A stretch of 64,000 nucleotides of DNA from Pseudopithomyces maydicus (lineage: Eukaryota; Ascomycota; Dothideomycetes; Pleosporales; Didymosphaeriaceae), in the NCBI GenBank assembly GCA_026873275.1, contig JANTUC010000003.1:1550001-1614000 (forward strand), written 5' to 3'. The notes below the pieces were generated by a model. That model had not been told where the DNA came from. It saw only the letters and a list, made by a program, of their open reading frames with translations, and did not search any database. Of this stretch, positions 36,085 through 46,577 are shown piece by piece. Numbering within the stretch: position 1 is the stretch's first letter; the number at the start of each line of letters is the position of its first letter. Made by a program: the position numbers and the translations under genes.

Positions 36085-39000
36085 TGCGCCACCAGGAACC
36101 GAACCGTACTGGTGAAGGCGCCCCCATGAAGGTTCGCAGAGCAGATCAGGACGACGACCTGCACCTCAAGAAAGAAGTCACGATTGGAGGATACCAAGTG
36201 ACAGCGCTTATAGACCCCGGTGCTACCGGATGTCTAATCTCACCCAGAGTGGTGGAAAAGCATAAGCTGCCCTACCGGAACAAGGCGACGCCTGTCCGGG
36301 TAGAGATGGCAGATGGGACGTTCTCCCAAGGATACGGCAAAGGCTGGTTACGCCTCGAAACGACGCCGTTACCCGTTGGCCTAGATGGACTCTGGAGCCA
36401 ACACAGCTTCACTATAATGGACTTAGGAAGCCTAGAAGCAATCATCGGTTATGATTGGCTACTGAAACATAATCCTGTCATCGACTGGCAGAAGAAAACA
36501 ATACGCAGCCGAGAACCCACAGTTAGGGTTGCTGGCGTAAGGAAGTCACAAGTACGCCCGAAGGTTCAGTGCACACCTCAGAGAGAGGGAATCGGCGGAA
36601 GAAAGACTGTACAGCAGATATCACCTTGTAAGATCGCGAGAATCTACAAGAAGGACCCTCAGAAAGTAGGCGTCATTTGGATACGAAGGAGTGAGCTCCA
36701 GAAGGAGGGGCAAGAAACTCTATCCATACCCCAGGAATACCAAGACTTCGCAGAACTCTTTCACGAGAAAGATGGCGAAACACTTCCGGAACACCAGGAA
36801 TGGGATCACGAGATCCACCTGCAAGAAGGCACGAAGCTACACCCGGAACGACTGCGACCACTGTCGCGAGATCAACAGGAAGAACTAATAGAGTGGCTAA
36901 GGAAGAACTTAAAACGAAAGTTCATACGGCCCAGCAAGAGCCCGATGGCCTCTGCTATACTGTTCGTACCGAAGAAGGACGGACGACTCCGACTATGCGT
37001 GGATTACCGACAACTGAACGATAAAACCATCAAGAACCGATATCCACTACCACTGATAACGGAGCTCATGGATCGACTCCAGGGAGCCAAGTGGTTCACG
37101 AAGTTTGATGTACGAGATGGCTTTTATCGTATCCGCATAGCTAAAGGACACGAATGGATGACTGCGTTCCGAACACGCTATGGACTATACGAATTCACGG
37201 TTATGCCAATGGGACTTACGAATGCCCCAGCAACGTTCCAAGCAGTAGTGAACAAGGCGCTACACGAATACCTAGATGTATTTTGCACGGTATACCTAGA
37301 CGATGTGCTAGTATACTCCGGAGGAACGCTTGAAGAACATGTACAGCACGTACGAAAAGTACTGGAAAAGATGAAAGAATACCGGTTACTTCTGCATCCG
37401 AACAAGTGTGAGTTCCACACGACGAAAACCGAGTACTTAGGATTCATCATCTCAAGAGAAGGGATCGCCATGGACCCCAAGAAGGTGGCTACGGTACAAG
37501 AATGGCCACAACCCAAATCAGTAAAGGACATCCAGTCCTTCCTAGGGTTCACCAACTTCTACCGAAAGTTCATCACCAACTATTCCAAGACAACGGCACC
37601 CTTAACAGAGATCACGAAGAAAGAAGTAGGATTTAAGTGGGAAGAGAAACAACGCATAGCATTCGAAAGCCTAAAGAAGCTATTTCTCTCGGCACCCCTC
37701 CTACAAATGTTCAACCCGCAGAGGAAAACCCGGATTGAAACAGACGCATCTGACTACGCACTTGGAGCAGTATTCACACAGCAGTGCGAGGACGGGAAGT
37801 GGAGACCAGTGTTCTTCCACTCACGGAAATTCTCTGGAGCAGAGTTAAACTACGACGTCCACGACAAGGAACTACTAGGGGTAGTAGACGCTTTCGAACA
37901 ATGGGAAACGCAGCTCATGGGAGCACCCACGAAGATCGAGGTGTGGACAGACCACATGAACCTCACTAGCTTCATGTCGACAAAGAAGCTCAATAGACGA
38001 CAGGTACGATGGGCGGAGTTCCTTGCGAACTTCGACTTCACGATCCACCATCGCCCAGGGACCCTCAACGGGGCGGCAGATGCCTTAAGTAGAAGGATCG
38101 ACCTAATCGAGGATAAACCGGAATTACATAACGCAATACTCCGAAAAGGGCACGACGGGACTCTGGAATATAACCAACCCAGAGAACCCCAGGAAAACGA
38201 ACGACTTCCGAAACTTGAAGTGCGGAAAGCATCGGTCGGACCAATGGACCACCGAGGACGGACTATCGTAGGGATGCAGGAAGCACCCAAGCTGATAAAA
38301 GAACTACACGAGTCCAGGGAATGGGGACACCCAGGCATAGAAGAAACGACGCGACGCATCGCGAACGAATACGCCATCCCTAAACTCAAACAGATGGTTA
38401 CCAAGGAGATAAGCAACTGTTTGGCCTGCCATAAAAACAAGCCCAAGAGACATAAGCCTTATGGTCTCCTACAACCATTGCCAGCAGCCCAACGGCCATG
38501 GCAGAGTGTGACGATGGATTTCATAGTGAAACTCCCGAAATCGCCACAACCAGGGACAAAACGAATGTGCGACACTATCGCGGTGATAGTAGACAGACTC
38601 ACGAAAGCCGCAAAGTTCAGGCCCATGGAAGAGTCTATGACGGCAGAGGAACTAGCTTATGAAGTCGACAACGCGCTATTCGCAGAGCACGGCCCACCAG
38701 AGGAACTCATCACGGACCGCGACAAGCTCTTCACGTCCAAATACTGGGATACGTTCATCGCAACGCTAGGGACGAATCGGAAGCTGTCAACAAGCTTCCA
38801 TCCGCAGACGGACGGACAAACGGAAAGAACCAACCAGACACTGGAACAGTACCTGAGGTTCTATGTCAACAAACAACAAGACAATTGGGTGGAACTGCTG
38901 CCGACGGCACAGCTGGCATACAATGGAGCCAGGTCAGGCACGACAGGGTATTCACCGCACTATGCAAACTACGGATATGAGCCGGTCGCTCATCGGAATC

Positions 39001-40163
39001 CGCGAGACGTGGAAAGCATTTCCACAGGGGCACAGGACAAGGCCCAAAAGATGAAGGAACTGCACGACACCCTCCGTGAAAGAATTACGAAAAGGGCCCT
39101 CTCGGCATCCACAAATGCAAACAAGCAAAGGATTGAGGGACCAATCTTTAAAAAGGGGGACAAAGTTTTCCTATCACAAAAAAATCTGAAAACCAAGAGA
39201 CCAAGCAAAAAACTGGACCATCTACGGATAGGACCCTTTGAAGTCGCAGAGACTAAGGGACCAGTCACAAGCAAACTGCTTCTACCACAAGGAACCAAAA
39301 TACACCCCACCTTTCACAAAAACCTTCTAGAACCAGCACCTCCGGGCGCTCCGATCGAGACCCAGCTAGAACTGGAAGACGACGAGTACGAGGTTGAAGC
39401 TATCAAGGACCTACGAACGAACAAAGGTCAGCAACGATACCTGGTAAAGTGGAAAGGATGGTCAGAGCAGTACAACACTTGGGAACCAGAAGAAAACCTC
39501 ACGAACTGCAAGGAATTACTGAGGAACTTTCGCCAACAGAAGTCGGCACACCACTCTCAAGACAACCGCGCAAGGGGACGCCCGGTTCGAAATCAGCCAG
39601 GAAGGCAGAAAGATCAAAAGACAAGGAAGGATCGAGCGAGGAAGAAGGATCAGCCTGTGACCAGCCCAGGTCAGTTGACGGTACGGGTGGCGTCGCAGAA
39701 ACGGTGGCAGCCCTACTCTTTGAAGCCTCCTTCTCCAAGGTCTCCATCACGTCGGCCACACGGGTATCGTGTGCAGCGAAGGCCTGCTCCTCCTCCTCAG
39801 CCTGAGCAATCTCAAGCCTCAGACGGGCAGCCTCCGCTTCAGCAGCCAGAAGCTCGATGCGCTTCTGACGTTTCGCTGCCTGAACGCGCTCCCACTCTTT
39901 CTCAGGAATCCAAAGACTGCACTCCGCGTGGACTGCGATGCACGCAGCACACTCCCCAGTGGAAGTATCCACAAAACACTTCGGAACCTTCTTCTCGATA
40001 CAACGAGCACATTTTATCGGCATTGCTAAACCGCGACGACGAACCTCATCAGCACGCGCACGACGTCTCTCAGTCGATGATGGTTTCAGTACCTTGGGCA
40101 TGGTCAGGCGAACGAAGAATGAAAGAAAGGGAAACAACACCACGGGGATCCCCACCTTTATAG
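36075..40163 (+). CDS. pol: Pol polyprotein: protease, reverse transcriptase, RNase H, integrase, chromodomain
   Basis: Enzymes for copying the element's RNA into DNA and inserting it, made as a Gag-Pol fusion by the -1 frameshift. The frame is open from at least 35808, but the Arg-rich part before 36075 only shadows gag. Aspartic protease: LIDPGATG, catalytic Asp at 36213; Pro replaces the usual Ser/Thr. RT: about 36900-37500, with YLDD at 37293-37304 and VMPMGLTNAPATFQ upstream. RNase H: about 37730-38085, starting ETDASDYALGAV. Integrase: zinc-binding H...H with CLAC (38418-38429), core Asp at 38517, Asp at 38715, Glu at 38823, then a GPF module near 39230. Chromodomain: about 39384-39535 (YLVKWKGWSEQYNTWEPEENL), expected to steer integration to methylated-H3K9 chromatin, which fits insertion in AT-rich heterochromatin. 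The last ~205 residues are Pro/Arg/Ser-rich, lie opposite the antisense gene, and may not be under selection. Confidence 0.96.
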   Translation, partial: GKLVRHQEPNRTGEGAPMKVRRADQDDDLHLKKEVTIGGYQVTALIDPGATGCLISPRVVEKHKLPYRNKATPVRVEMADGTFSQGYGKGWLRLETTPLPVGLDGLWSQHSFTIMDLGSLEAIIGYDWLLKHNPVIDWQKKTIRSREPTVRVAGVRKSQVRPKVQCTPQREGIGGRKTVQQISPCKIARIYKKDPQKVGVIWIRRSELQKEGQETLSIPQEYQDFAELFHEKDGETLPEHQEWDHEIHLQEGTKLHPERLRPLSRDQQEELIEWLRKNLKRKFIRPSKSPMASAILFVPKKDGRLRLCVDYRQLNDKTIKNRYPLPLITELMDRLQGAKWFTKFDVRDGFYRIRIAKGHEWMTAFRTRYGLYEFTVMPMGLTNAPATFQAVVNKALHEYLDVFCTVYLDDVLVYSGGTLEEHVQHVRKVLEKMKEYRLLLHPNKCEFHTTKTEYLGFIISREGIAMDPKKVATVQEWPQPKSVKDIQSFLGFTNFYRKFITNYSKTTAPLTEITKKEVGFKWEEKQRIAFESLKKLFLSAPLLQMFNPQRKTRIETDASDYALGAVFTQQCEDGKWRPVFFHSRKFSGAELNYDVHDKELLGVVDAFEQWETQLMGAPTKIEVWTDHMNLTSFMSTKKLNRRQVRWAEFLANFDFTIHHRPGTLNGAADALSRRIDLIEDKPELHNAILRKGHDGTLEYNQPREPQENERLPKLEVRKASVGPMDHRGRTIVGMQEAPKLIKELHESREWGHPGIEETTRRIANEYAIPKLKQMVTKEISNCLACHKNKPKRHKPYGLLQPLPAAQRPWQSVTMDFIVKLPKSPQPGTKRMCDTIAVIVDRLTKAAKFRPMEESMTAEELAYEVDNALFAEHGPPEELITDRDKLFTSKYWDTFIATLGTNRKLSTSFHPQTDGQTERTNQTLEQYLRFYVNKQQDNWVELLPTAQLAYNGARSGTTGYSPHYANYGYEPVAHRNPRDVESISTGAQDKAQKMKELHDTLRERITKRALSASTNANKQRIEGPIFKKGDKVFLSQKNLKTKRPSKKLDHLRIGPFEVAETKGPVTSKLLLPQGTKIHPTFHKNLLEPAPPGAPIETQLELEDDEYEVEAIKDLRTNKGQQRYLVKWKGWSEQYNTWEPEENLTNCKELLRNFRQQKSAHHSQDNRARGRPVRNQPGRQKDQKTRKDRARKKDQPVTSPGQLTVRVASQKRWQPYSLKPPSPRSPSRRPHGYRVQRRPAPPPQPEQSQASDGQPPLQQPEARCASDVSLPERAPTLSQESKDCTPRGLRCTQHTPQWKYPQNTSEPSSRYNEHILSALLNRDDEPHQHAHDVSQSMMVSVPWAWSGERRMKERETTPRGSPPL
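36086..36121 (+). promoter_or_regulatory. Frameshift-stimulating stem-loop
   Basis: GCGC plus CACCAG (36086-36095) pairs with CTGGTG (36109-36114), a 3-nt bulge AAG, then GCGC (36118-36121). That is ten base pairs around a 13-nt loop. It begins 4 nt after the slippery heptamer, close to the usual 5-9 nt spacing. Confidence 0.75.
39499..40101 (-). CDS. Antisense gene in the retrotransposon: Zn2Cys6-like, coiled-coil protein (200 aa)
   Basis: Not a recognised named family. Start chosen at 40101 (MPKVLKPSS) because ACC precedes the ATG, a pyrimidine-rich leader lies upstream, and TATAAA stands 56 bp upstream at 40162-40157. An in-frame ATG at 40176 would lie upstream of that TATA box. Residues 1-30 are basic. 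C31-x2-C34-x7-C42-x8-C51-x2-C54-x6-C61 closely resembles the fungal Zn2Cys6 (Gal4-type) cluster, normally C-x2-C-x6-C-x(5-12)-C-x2-C-x(6-8)-C. Residues 68-125 are Arg/Glu/Ala/Leu-rich and should form a coiled coil, as in dimeric Gal4-type proteins. Near the C-terminus a Ser/Asp-rich stretch contains SFDLSAFLADFEP, of activation-domain character. It overlaps the end of the chromodomain and all of the low-complexity pol tail. Inferred: a DNA-binding or regulatory protein of the element, or a captured host-like gene. Protein-like composition on this strand against Pro/Arg-rich noise on the sense strand suggests this is the real coding strand here. Confidence 0.72.
   Translation of the reverse strand: MPKVLKPSSTERRRARADEVRRRGLAMPIKCARCIEKKVPKCFVDTSTGECAACIAVHAECSLWIPEKEWERVQAAKRQKRIELLAAEAEAARLRLEIAQAEEEEQAFAAHDTRVADVMETLEKEASKSRAATVSATPPVPSTDLGWSQADPSSSLDPSLSFDLSAFLADFEPGVPLRGCLESGVPTSVGESSSVIPCSS
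40157..40162 (-). promoter_or_regulatory. TATA box of the antisense gene
   Basis: Reverse complement reads GGCTATAAAGG. It lies 56 bp upstream of the ATG at 40101, leaving room for a short pyrimidine-rich leader (TTTCCCTTTCTTTC). It overlaps the pol stop codon. Confidence 0.55.
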
Positions 40164-40243
40164 CCGTAGTCACCACAGGGGTGATCGCGACGCCAGCGAA
40201 CTACGCCGCGACGACAAACGTAGGCTATCGGGACGATAACCTT

Positions 40244-40253
40244 AAATGGGGGG
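40244..40253 (+). other. Polypurine tract
   Basis: AAATGGGGGG, followed by TAA and then the 3' LTR. This is the expected primer for plus-strand DNA synthesis. Confidence 0.75.
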
Positions 40254-40256
40254 TAA

Positions 40257-40878
40257 TGTTACGATCACGACAAGAAACCGTAAGACAGCAGGAAAGAATT
40301 ACATGCAGGACACCAGCGACCAAGGCAAAGGTGATGGTCAGCCATACGCTAGACAGCGGGGCCAGCTAGACGACGCATCACGTGACCGTGATCCCGCCAA
40401 GAACGCGAGATCCCGGGAGCACCAGGTCTTGGCGGGAGCAGAGCAGTTGCTCCCGCTAAGAAGACAGGATTCATGGGAGCAGAGCGATTGCTCCCGTCCG
40501 AAGGACAGGATCTACGGGAGCAAAGGGAGTTGCTCCCGCCAAGCAGACGGAACCTACGGGAGCAGACCGGTAGGTCCGGGGACAGCGAAGGATGGACAGA
40601 ATGGTATATAGTCTGGGACGCTCTCTGTACATTTCCTATTCTTCGTAGTCAACTTCTTATGTATCTTCGCATACTCGCTCATAGCTAAATCGAAGCTCTT
40701 CTTTACAACCAAGGATCGTCAGCCTTCACAGAAGATAGTTGTCTTGCTCTCACCAGCAGGATAGGGATATTCGCACCATCAGTTGCCTAACCGTCACTCG
40801 ACCACTGAATACCCGCAAGGCTCCTGAGAAGCCTACCTGCCCTCACACGGACCAGGTAAGTAGGAACCCCTTGTAACA
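40257..40878 (+). repeat. 3' LTR (622 bp)
   Basis: Identical by eye to 33485-34106, including the U3 hairpin array (from 40433) and the TATA box. Confidence 0.96.
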
Positions 40879-40883
40879 TATTC
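40879..40883 (+). repeat. Target-site duplication, right copy
   Basis: TATTC, matching 33480-33484. Confidence 0.95.
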
Positions 40884-43800
40884 TAATAAAAATATATAGA
40901 AAATATTATAAATTTAATAACTAGTTAATAATAAAAGATAGTAAGCCTATATTTTAATTATAATCTAAACTCTAAAGGGTTTAATAAATTTATTAAATAT
41001 CTTTTTACTTAGTTATCCTTTAATATTTAAATACTTAATACTAAATAGTACTAAATCTCTTTAATAAAACGACTTTAGTTTATACCTCTTATTAAAGTAC
41101 CAACTCTAATATATTTAAATTTTTATTAAATTATTCTTTAAAGCCTTTCTTATACTATATATATACTTTACCCTTTTTATTATAATAGGTACCTCTCCCT
41201 CTAGTCTATTATTCTTAAAAAGTTTAGTAAGTATAAGGTGCTTATTATAAACTATAAAGAAGAAAGTTATCTTTATACTATTATATATAGAATTATTATA
41301 TATAAATTAAATAATTAATAAAAGCTATACTTAGTTATCTTATTATTCTAATATAAATATTTATAGGTATTATTTTAGGATTTAATTCTAGCGCTTAATT
41401 TATTTATCTATTTATAAATAAAAGGTGGTGCTTAGCCTACGCTTTACTTATAGTTAGTAGTAAATTTTTATCTAAAATATTAATATAAAAATAGCGCCTC
41501 TATTAAATATAATACTTTTTTATACCCTAAATTTTAGAATTATATTTTTAAAGTAGGATTTTATAAATATTTTTATATTCTATATTTTAAGAGCTCAAAT
41601 ATAAATAGCAATTTTTAAGAAGCGGTAAATAATTTGAAAATTATATTAAAAATATAGCCTCCGCGATTAACCGCTAAAGATAGTTTTATTATAAAGTCTA
41701 GTAAGACTTCTTTAAAAATATTCTTTAGAATAAATAATAGTATTAGCTAGCTATATTTTATATATTTTAATATTTTATTTTTCTGGCAGATGGCATATAT
41801 TTTTATATAATTTTAAATATTATAACTTAGTATTAATTAGTAATATAGTTATTTAATAAGCTTAAGTATTCTATATACACTAAAGTAGCCTATTATATAT
41901 ATATTATAATTCTAAAATAAAATTTCTTGTCTAATAGCTAATTCTTATAAAATATATATTCTACTATTATATCTTAAAACTGTATTTTTATTAAGGCACT
42001 ATATATATATTTTTTTATAGTTTTAGGTACTATTGCTAGTCTTTAAGTTAGTAATTTATTATAGTATAAAAGCGTCCCCTTACTGCAACTGCTAGAACTT
42101 AAAAATAGTAATAAATTCTATTATTATAAATTTACTATTAACTAGTACTTTAGCTAGAGAGCGAGATATATATAGTATATATTTTATAATACTAGTAATA
42201 GGAACTATTTTAATTTTATAAATATTAATTATATATGTCTTATACGTGCTTAATAAGTTTAACTTATTTTTAAATTCTTTTATTTTATTTTCTATATCCT
42301 TTAATAGGATCTTATTTTATAGAATAGGTGATAAATAGGTTAATAATAGGTTTTCCTATATATAGTTTACCCTTTATAAGAATTTATTTATAGAATTTAT
42401 TTTTCTTAAATAATATTTTATTTTAAAATTAAAAGCTGCTAGGTAAATAATCTAACATATTTATTATTAATTAAATTTTTATACGTCGCGTATACTATGC
42501 AGGTTATTATAATTACTAAATACTTAGATAGTATATTGCGTATCTTCTAAATAATATTATTATTATTTAAAGCTATATATAATAGCTAAAAACTCTAAAT
42601 TATAAATTTTATAATTAAGCTCTGCAGCTTAGAGCTTTTTAAAATAAATATTATTAAGTGCTATTTCTTATCTTTAAATAGCTATAATAATATTCTAATA
42701 ATTATAAAAATAAAAATATTTATTTTTACTTAAATAGGCAGCGCAGGATTAAAGTAGTATAGAATAGATATATATAGGAAGTATTCTTTTAATAATTAAA
42801 ATATTTCTTTAATATTCTTTTTTTATTAGAATTCTTAGTCCTTCTTTAGAATATCTATAAAAGATAAAATTATTTTTATATAATCTTTTATAAACCGCCT
42901 ATAGAAATTAATAAATTCTAAAAATAATTATAGCTCTTTTATATTAATAAGCTGCAGCTAAGTTATATTTATTTTTATATATATAGAGTTTATACGGACT
43001 CCTTAAATTTTTATAATAAAACCTAGGAAGTGTACTTCGCCTAAAATAAATATATATTTAAATAGATTTATAAAGAGCTCTACCTTCTATAAAAAAAAGT
43101 ATAATATATATAGTATATTAGTAGACTGCAAGATTAATATTATAAATATAAATAAGAATATTATTTAGATAAACTACGTAAATATAATTTAAATATTTTA
43201 TTAACGCCTTATTAATATATACTTAAAAGCTAGTAGGGGCATTAATTAGGCTAAAAAGTATAATTAGGTACTTAAAATAATTATAATAGGTTTAAAAGGT
43301 AGTCTTCTATTTATTTTTTACTTAAATCCTTATTTAGTAGTAAATATTATAAAAATCTAGGGTAATATAGTAGCGTGCACCTAATAAGTAGTTTAAAATT
43401 TTTTTAATTAGGGAAAGTAAATAGTAATTTTTAATAATTATCAAATTTAATTCTTTATAATTTATATAAAGGCGTAAGGTTCTATCCTTCTTAAAAATAA
43501 ATAAAATAAGTATATTAGCAGAACTAGTGCTATACTTAATTTAGCTTTTATTAAATATATTTTTTAAATAGTTATAAAGCACACTAAGCTTATATATAGA
43601 AAGGTTATAAAGTAGACTATAAAATAGCTTTTTATTTTCTATAATTAGGATTATATAGTCTAACTCTTTAAAATTAAAGAAAAGGGAGATTACCTTTTTA
43701 TTAAAAATATTTTTATATTTTTATAATATATCTGGGATACGTAGGGACTGCGTTATATATATTTTATATATATAAGTATTACACCCTATAATTTATATAT

Positions 43801-43995
43801 CTAATTATAAAATATCTAAAAGCAATAATATATTATTTATTTAATTTAAATTTTTTTAAATCCTGCGCCTCTATAAGTTAAATTTTTATAATATTATACC
43901 CTAATATTATATCTAAGAGTTATAATTAAGCTAGATATTCTTAATTTATAAAAAAAATTACTTAATAATAGGGGTATCTCTTTTTATTAAAGAAC
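40884..43995 (-). mobile_element. RIP-degraded Ty3/gypsy remnant 1, minus strand
   Basis: The reverse complement carries VYLNNILIY with the catalytic box at 43160-43171 (YLNN where YLDD is expected). Upstream of it, at about 43230-43262, lies a stretch reading LFSLINAPTSF that corresponds to the gypsy MPFGL-NAP motif. Stops are frequent. The part lying towards low coordinates should hold RNase H and integrase but is too degraded to place. No LTR was identified; the left continuation was split by the intact element (33485-40878). Confidence 0.7.
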
Positions 43996-46577
43996 TGTTA
44001 GATTTACAGTGCTTCACAGGAGTCGCTGTAATTTTCTTATTATTAATAATTATTTATTATATTATATATATTCTTAGGTAGTATCTTCTATAAAGTTTAA
44101 AATTATAGTCTAAGCGTTCCTTCTTAGTAAACTTTTAATTATTCTATATTTTTAATTATTATTTAATATACCCTCTTAGCTTAAAGCCCTTTAAGCTGTT
44201 TTTAAAATTATTTAAATAGGCTGAGATTGTTAAGGTAAATTTATATTTTATTAATTAGCGCCTTATAGGCTATTTATTAATTTTATATTTTAATTAGGCC
44301 TAGTTAGCTTAGGAATCTTTACTACTAATTTCTTAAAAGTATTTTTATAAATTTATTAGTAATTATATCTGCTAATTATATATATTTTATATTAATATAT
44401 TCTTTAGTTATCTCTTATTAAAGCTAGTAATTATATATATATATATACTTAAGCTTTATTTATAGCTTAGATATTTTTTAAGTAACTAGTCTAATTATCT
44501 GTTAGTTATCACATTATATAATAATTATAAAACTAAGTAATGGGATTTTTAATTCTCTAATTAATTTTATAATAAAAATTACTTTCTTAGCTACTTATAA
44601 TAGTGCTAGTAATTTAGCTTTTATAGTAGAAATTATAATAATATCCTATTTATTTGCTCTTTAGGTAATTAGTCTATTAAATAGCTTAATAGTGTATCTT
44701 TAACAGCTTTTATAATTAATTATATTATTTATAAATAATATATTACTAATAATTTTTAAAGTATCTTTTTTACTTATTTAGAGTGCAAGTTATCTAGTCT
44801 TTTTAAAATATAGTAGTACTTAATTAGTTATATATTAGTATTTAATATTTAGGTTTAAGAGAAATTGCGCTAACCTTAAAGTCATGAATATAATATTAGA
44901 TTAAGTATTTACTAAAGTATATAATAGTAACCTAATTTTATATTAGAATTTATTAATTTCTATTAGTATTACTAGTTCTTCCTTTAACTTTAATTTATAG
45001 TTTGCTATTAGGGTATTATACCTAATATTTTAGTTATTAATAAATTAGTTAATCTTTATATAGTAGGCCTTTTAGGAGAATTTAATATATTAGGTTTTCT
45101 ACTTCCTTATAACTTCTATCTTTAGGAACTATTATAAATTATATTCTTCTATTATTATATACTTCTTTTTAAGTTGCTCTACTACCTTTCAGATTTTATA
45201 AACTTTATTTTTATAATTTATAAAGATAATGTTATCTATATAGAAGAAAATAATAATTCTATTTTTAATTATATAATAGGGTTTATGCGGGATAACTTAG
45301 AATTTAAGTTTAATTAAAGTTATAGTAAATTCTCTTTACTATAATAGTAAAGATATTTATAAATTATATAGTGCTTTAAGCAGTTTAAATATTATATTAA
45401 GCTTTTTATATCCTTTTAGTATATATATATAGATATCTCTGTCCAGTTGTATATGTACGAATACGTTAGTAATATTATATTATATTAGTTTTAGATTATA
45501 TTTAGCTATAATTATTATAAGTAAATAAAATAATTATGCTGTAAGTATAGCTGTATAAGTATTTTAAGAGGTAATATTATATTACTAATCCTTTTAAATT
45601 ATTAGTTATACTTTATACTTAAGTAGGTTGTATTATTTATTAAGCTTATATATATAGATTTATATATAATTTAGAATTTACTGCCCTGTTGTCTTTATAA
45701 CTTTATAAGGGACTTTAACCTATAATTTAGTAATTTTATAGTTATTAAGGTGCTCTCTTTATACCTCTCTAAAAAATATTTTTATAATATACTTTATAAG
45801 ATTTATCTTAAATATAAGAGGTAGTAATAGTTTTAATTTATAGATTATAGCTCCTTTAGCTAATATTTATTATAATTAGGCTTTATTAATTATATTACCT
45901 TTATATATACTAATAATTCTAGTAAATATACTTACTATAAAGGCTGTTGCCTATAAAACTATTTTTAATAATTTTTATTTTATTAAATTTATTATACCTC
46001 CTATTATACACTAAGCTAACAGTGCCACTAGTAATAGTATTAATAATAATATTAAGTAGTAATTTTTAATTTTTCTCCCTTAATAGTAGCCTAGTAGGTT
46101 TATATAATTTATTTTTATATTACTGTCTGCTACTTTATCTTTAAAGAAAGATTTTATTTCTAGTTAATATACTAATAATTATAACTTAATTATTTTTATG
46201 CGTGTAGCTATCTTATCTATTATATTATATATAAGATTATTTATAAGGTTTTCAATCTTCCTATTAAAGATTAAGTTTTCATTAAATATTATTTTATATA
46301 TACTTATAATTTTGGCTAATATGGGGATCTAAATTTAATAGATATTTAATAATTAGTATTTTATAAAGTATCTAATTTATACCTTAGGGTTAAGTCTATA
46401 TAGTTATAACTTTCTATAGTAAGTATTATTTATTATTATAAACACTTTACAGCTATATACCTTTAGGTAGGCTAAATTTAGTTTCTTAATAGATATAATA
46501 ATTCTATTATTAAATAAGATTCGCGTGAAGAATATTTTATATAATAATTTTTAATTATTTGCGTAGTTTAGCGTTTA
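43996..46577 (-). mobile_element. RIP-degraded Ty1/copia remnant, minus strand
   Basis: The reverse complement of 45160-45480 reads, with stops, a copia RT: LLKALYNL followed by a stretch ending in FFYIDNIIF, with the catalytic box at 45231-45242 (YIDN for YVDD) and then KVVEQLKKKY. It is less mutated than copies A and B and belongs to a different family. A possible left edge is TGTTAGATTTACAG at 43996, where a small CA/TG-rich patch begins; a partner LTR was not found. The right side abuts the Tc1-like element. Confidence 0.62.

Larger units (their letters stand above)
33485..40878 (+). mobile_element. Intact Ty3/gypsy chromovirus-type LTR retrotransposon (7394 bp)
   Basis: Seen: two 622-bp LTRs that look identical, TGTTAC...GTAACA inverted ends, a TATTC duplication at both sides, a primer-binding region at 34107-34116, a polypurine tract at 40244-40253, and full-length gag and pol frames with all catalytic motifs. 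Domain order protease-RT-RNase H-integrase-chromodomain puts it among the chromodomain-bearing Ty3/gypsy elements (chromoviruses) common in fungi. Its composition is normal and CA/TG dinucleotides are abundant, in complete contrast to the RIP-mutated DNA on both sides. Inferred: it inserted recently, after the surrounding repeats had been mutated, and has not passed through RIP since. It also carries an antisense gene over the 3' end of pol. Confidence 0.97.

Noticed and set aside
37850..38446. 198-codon minus-strand frame over RNase H/integrase
   Set aside because: It lies opposite a strongly conserved enzyme region and has no domain of its own, so it is a shadow.
40102..40176. 25 extra N-terminal residues for the antisense protein
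   Set aside because: They would be upstream of, or overlap, the TATA box; the ATG at 40101 has the better context.
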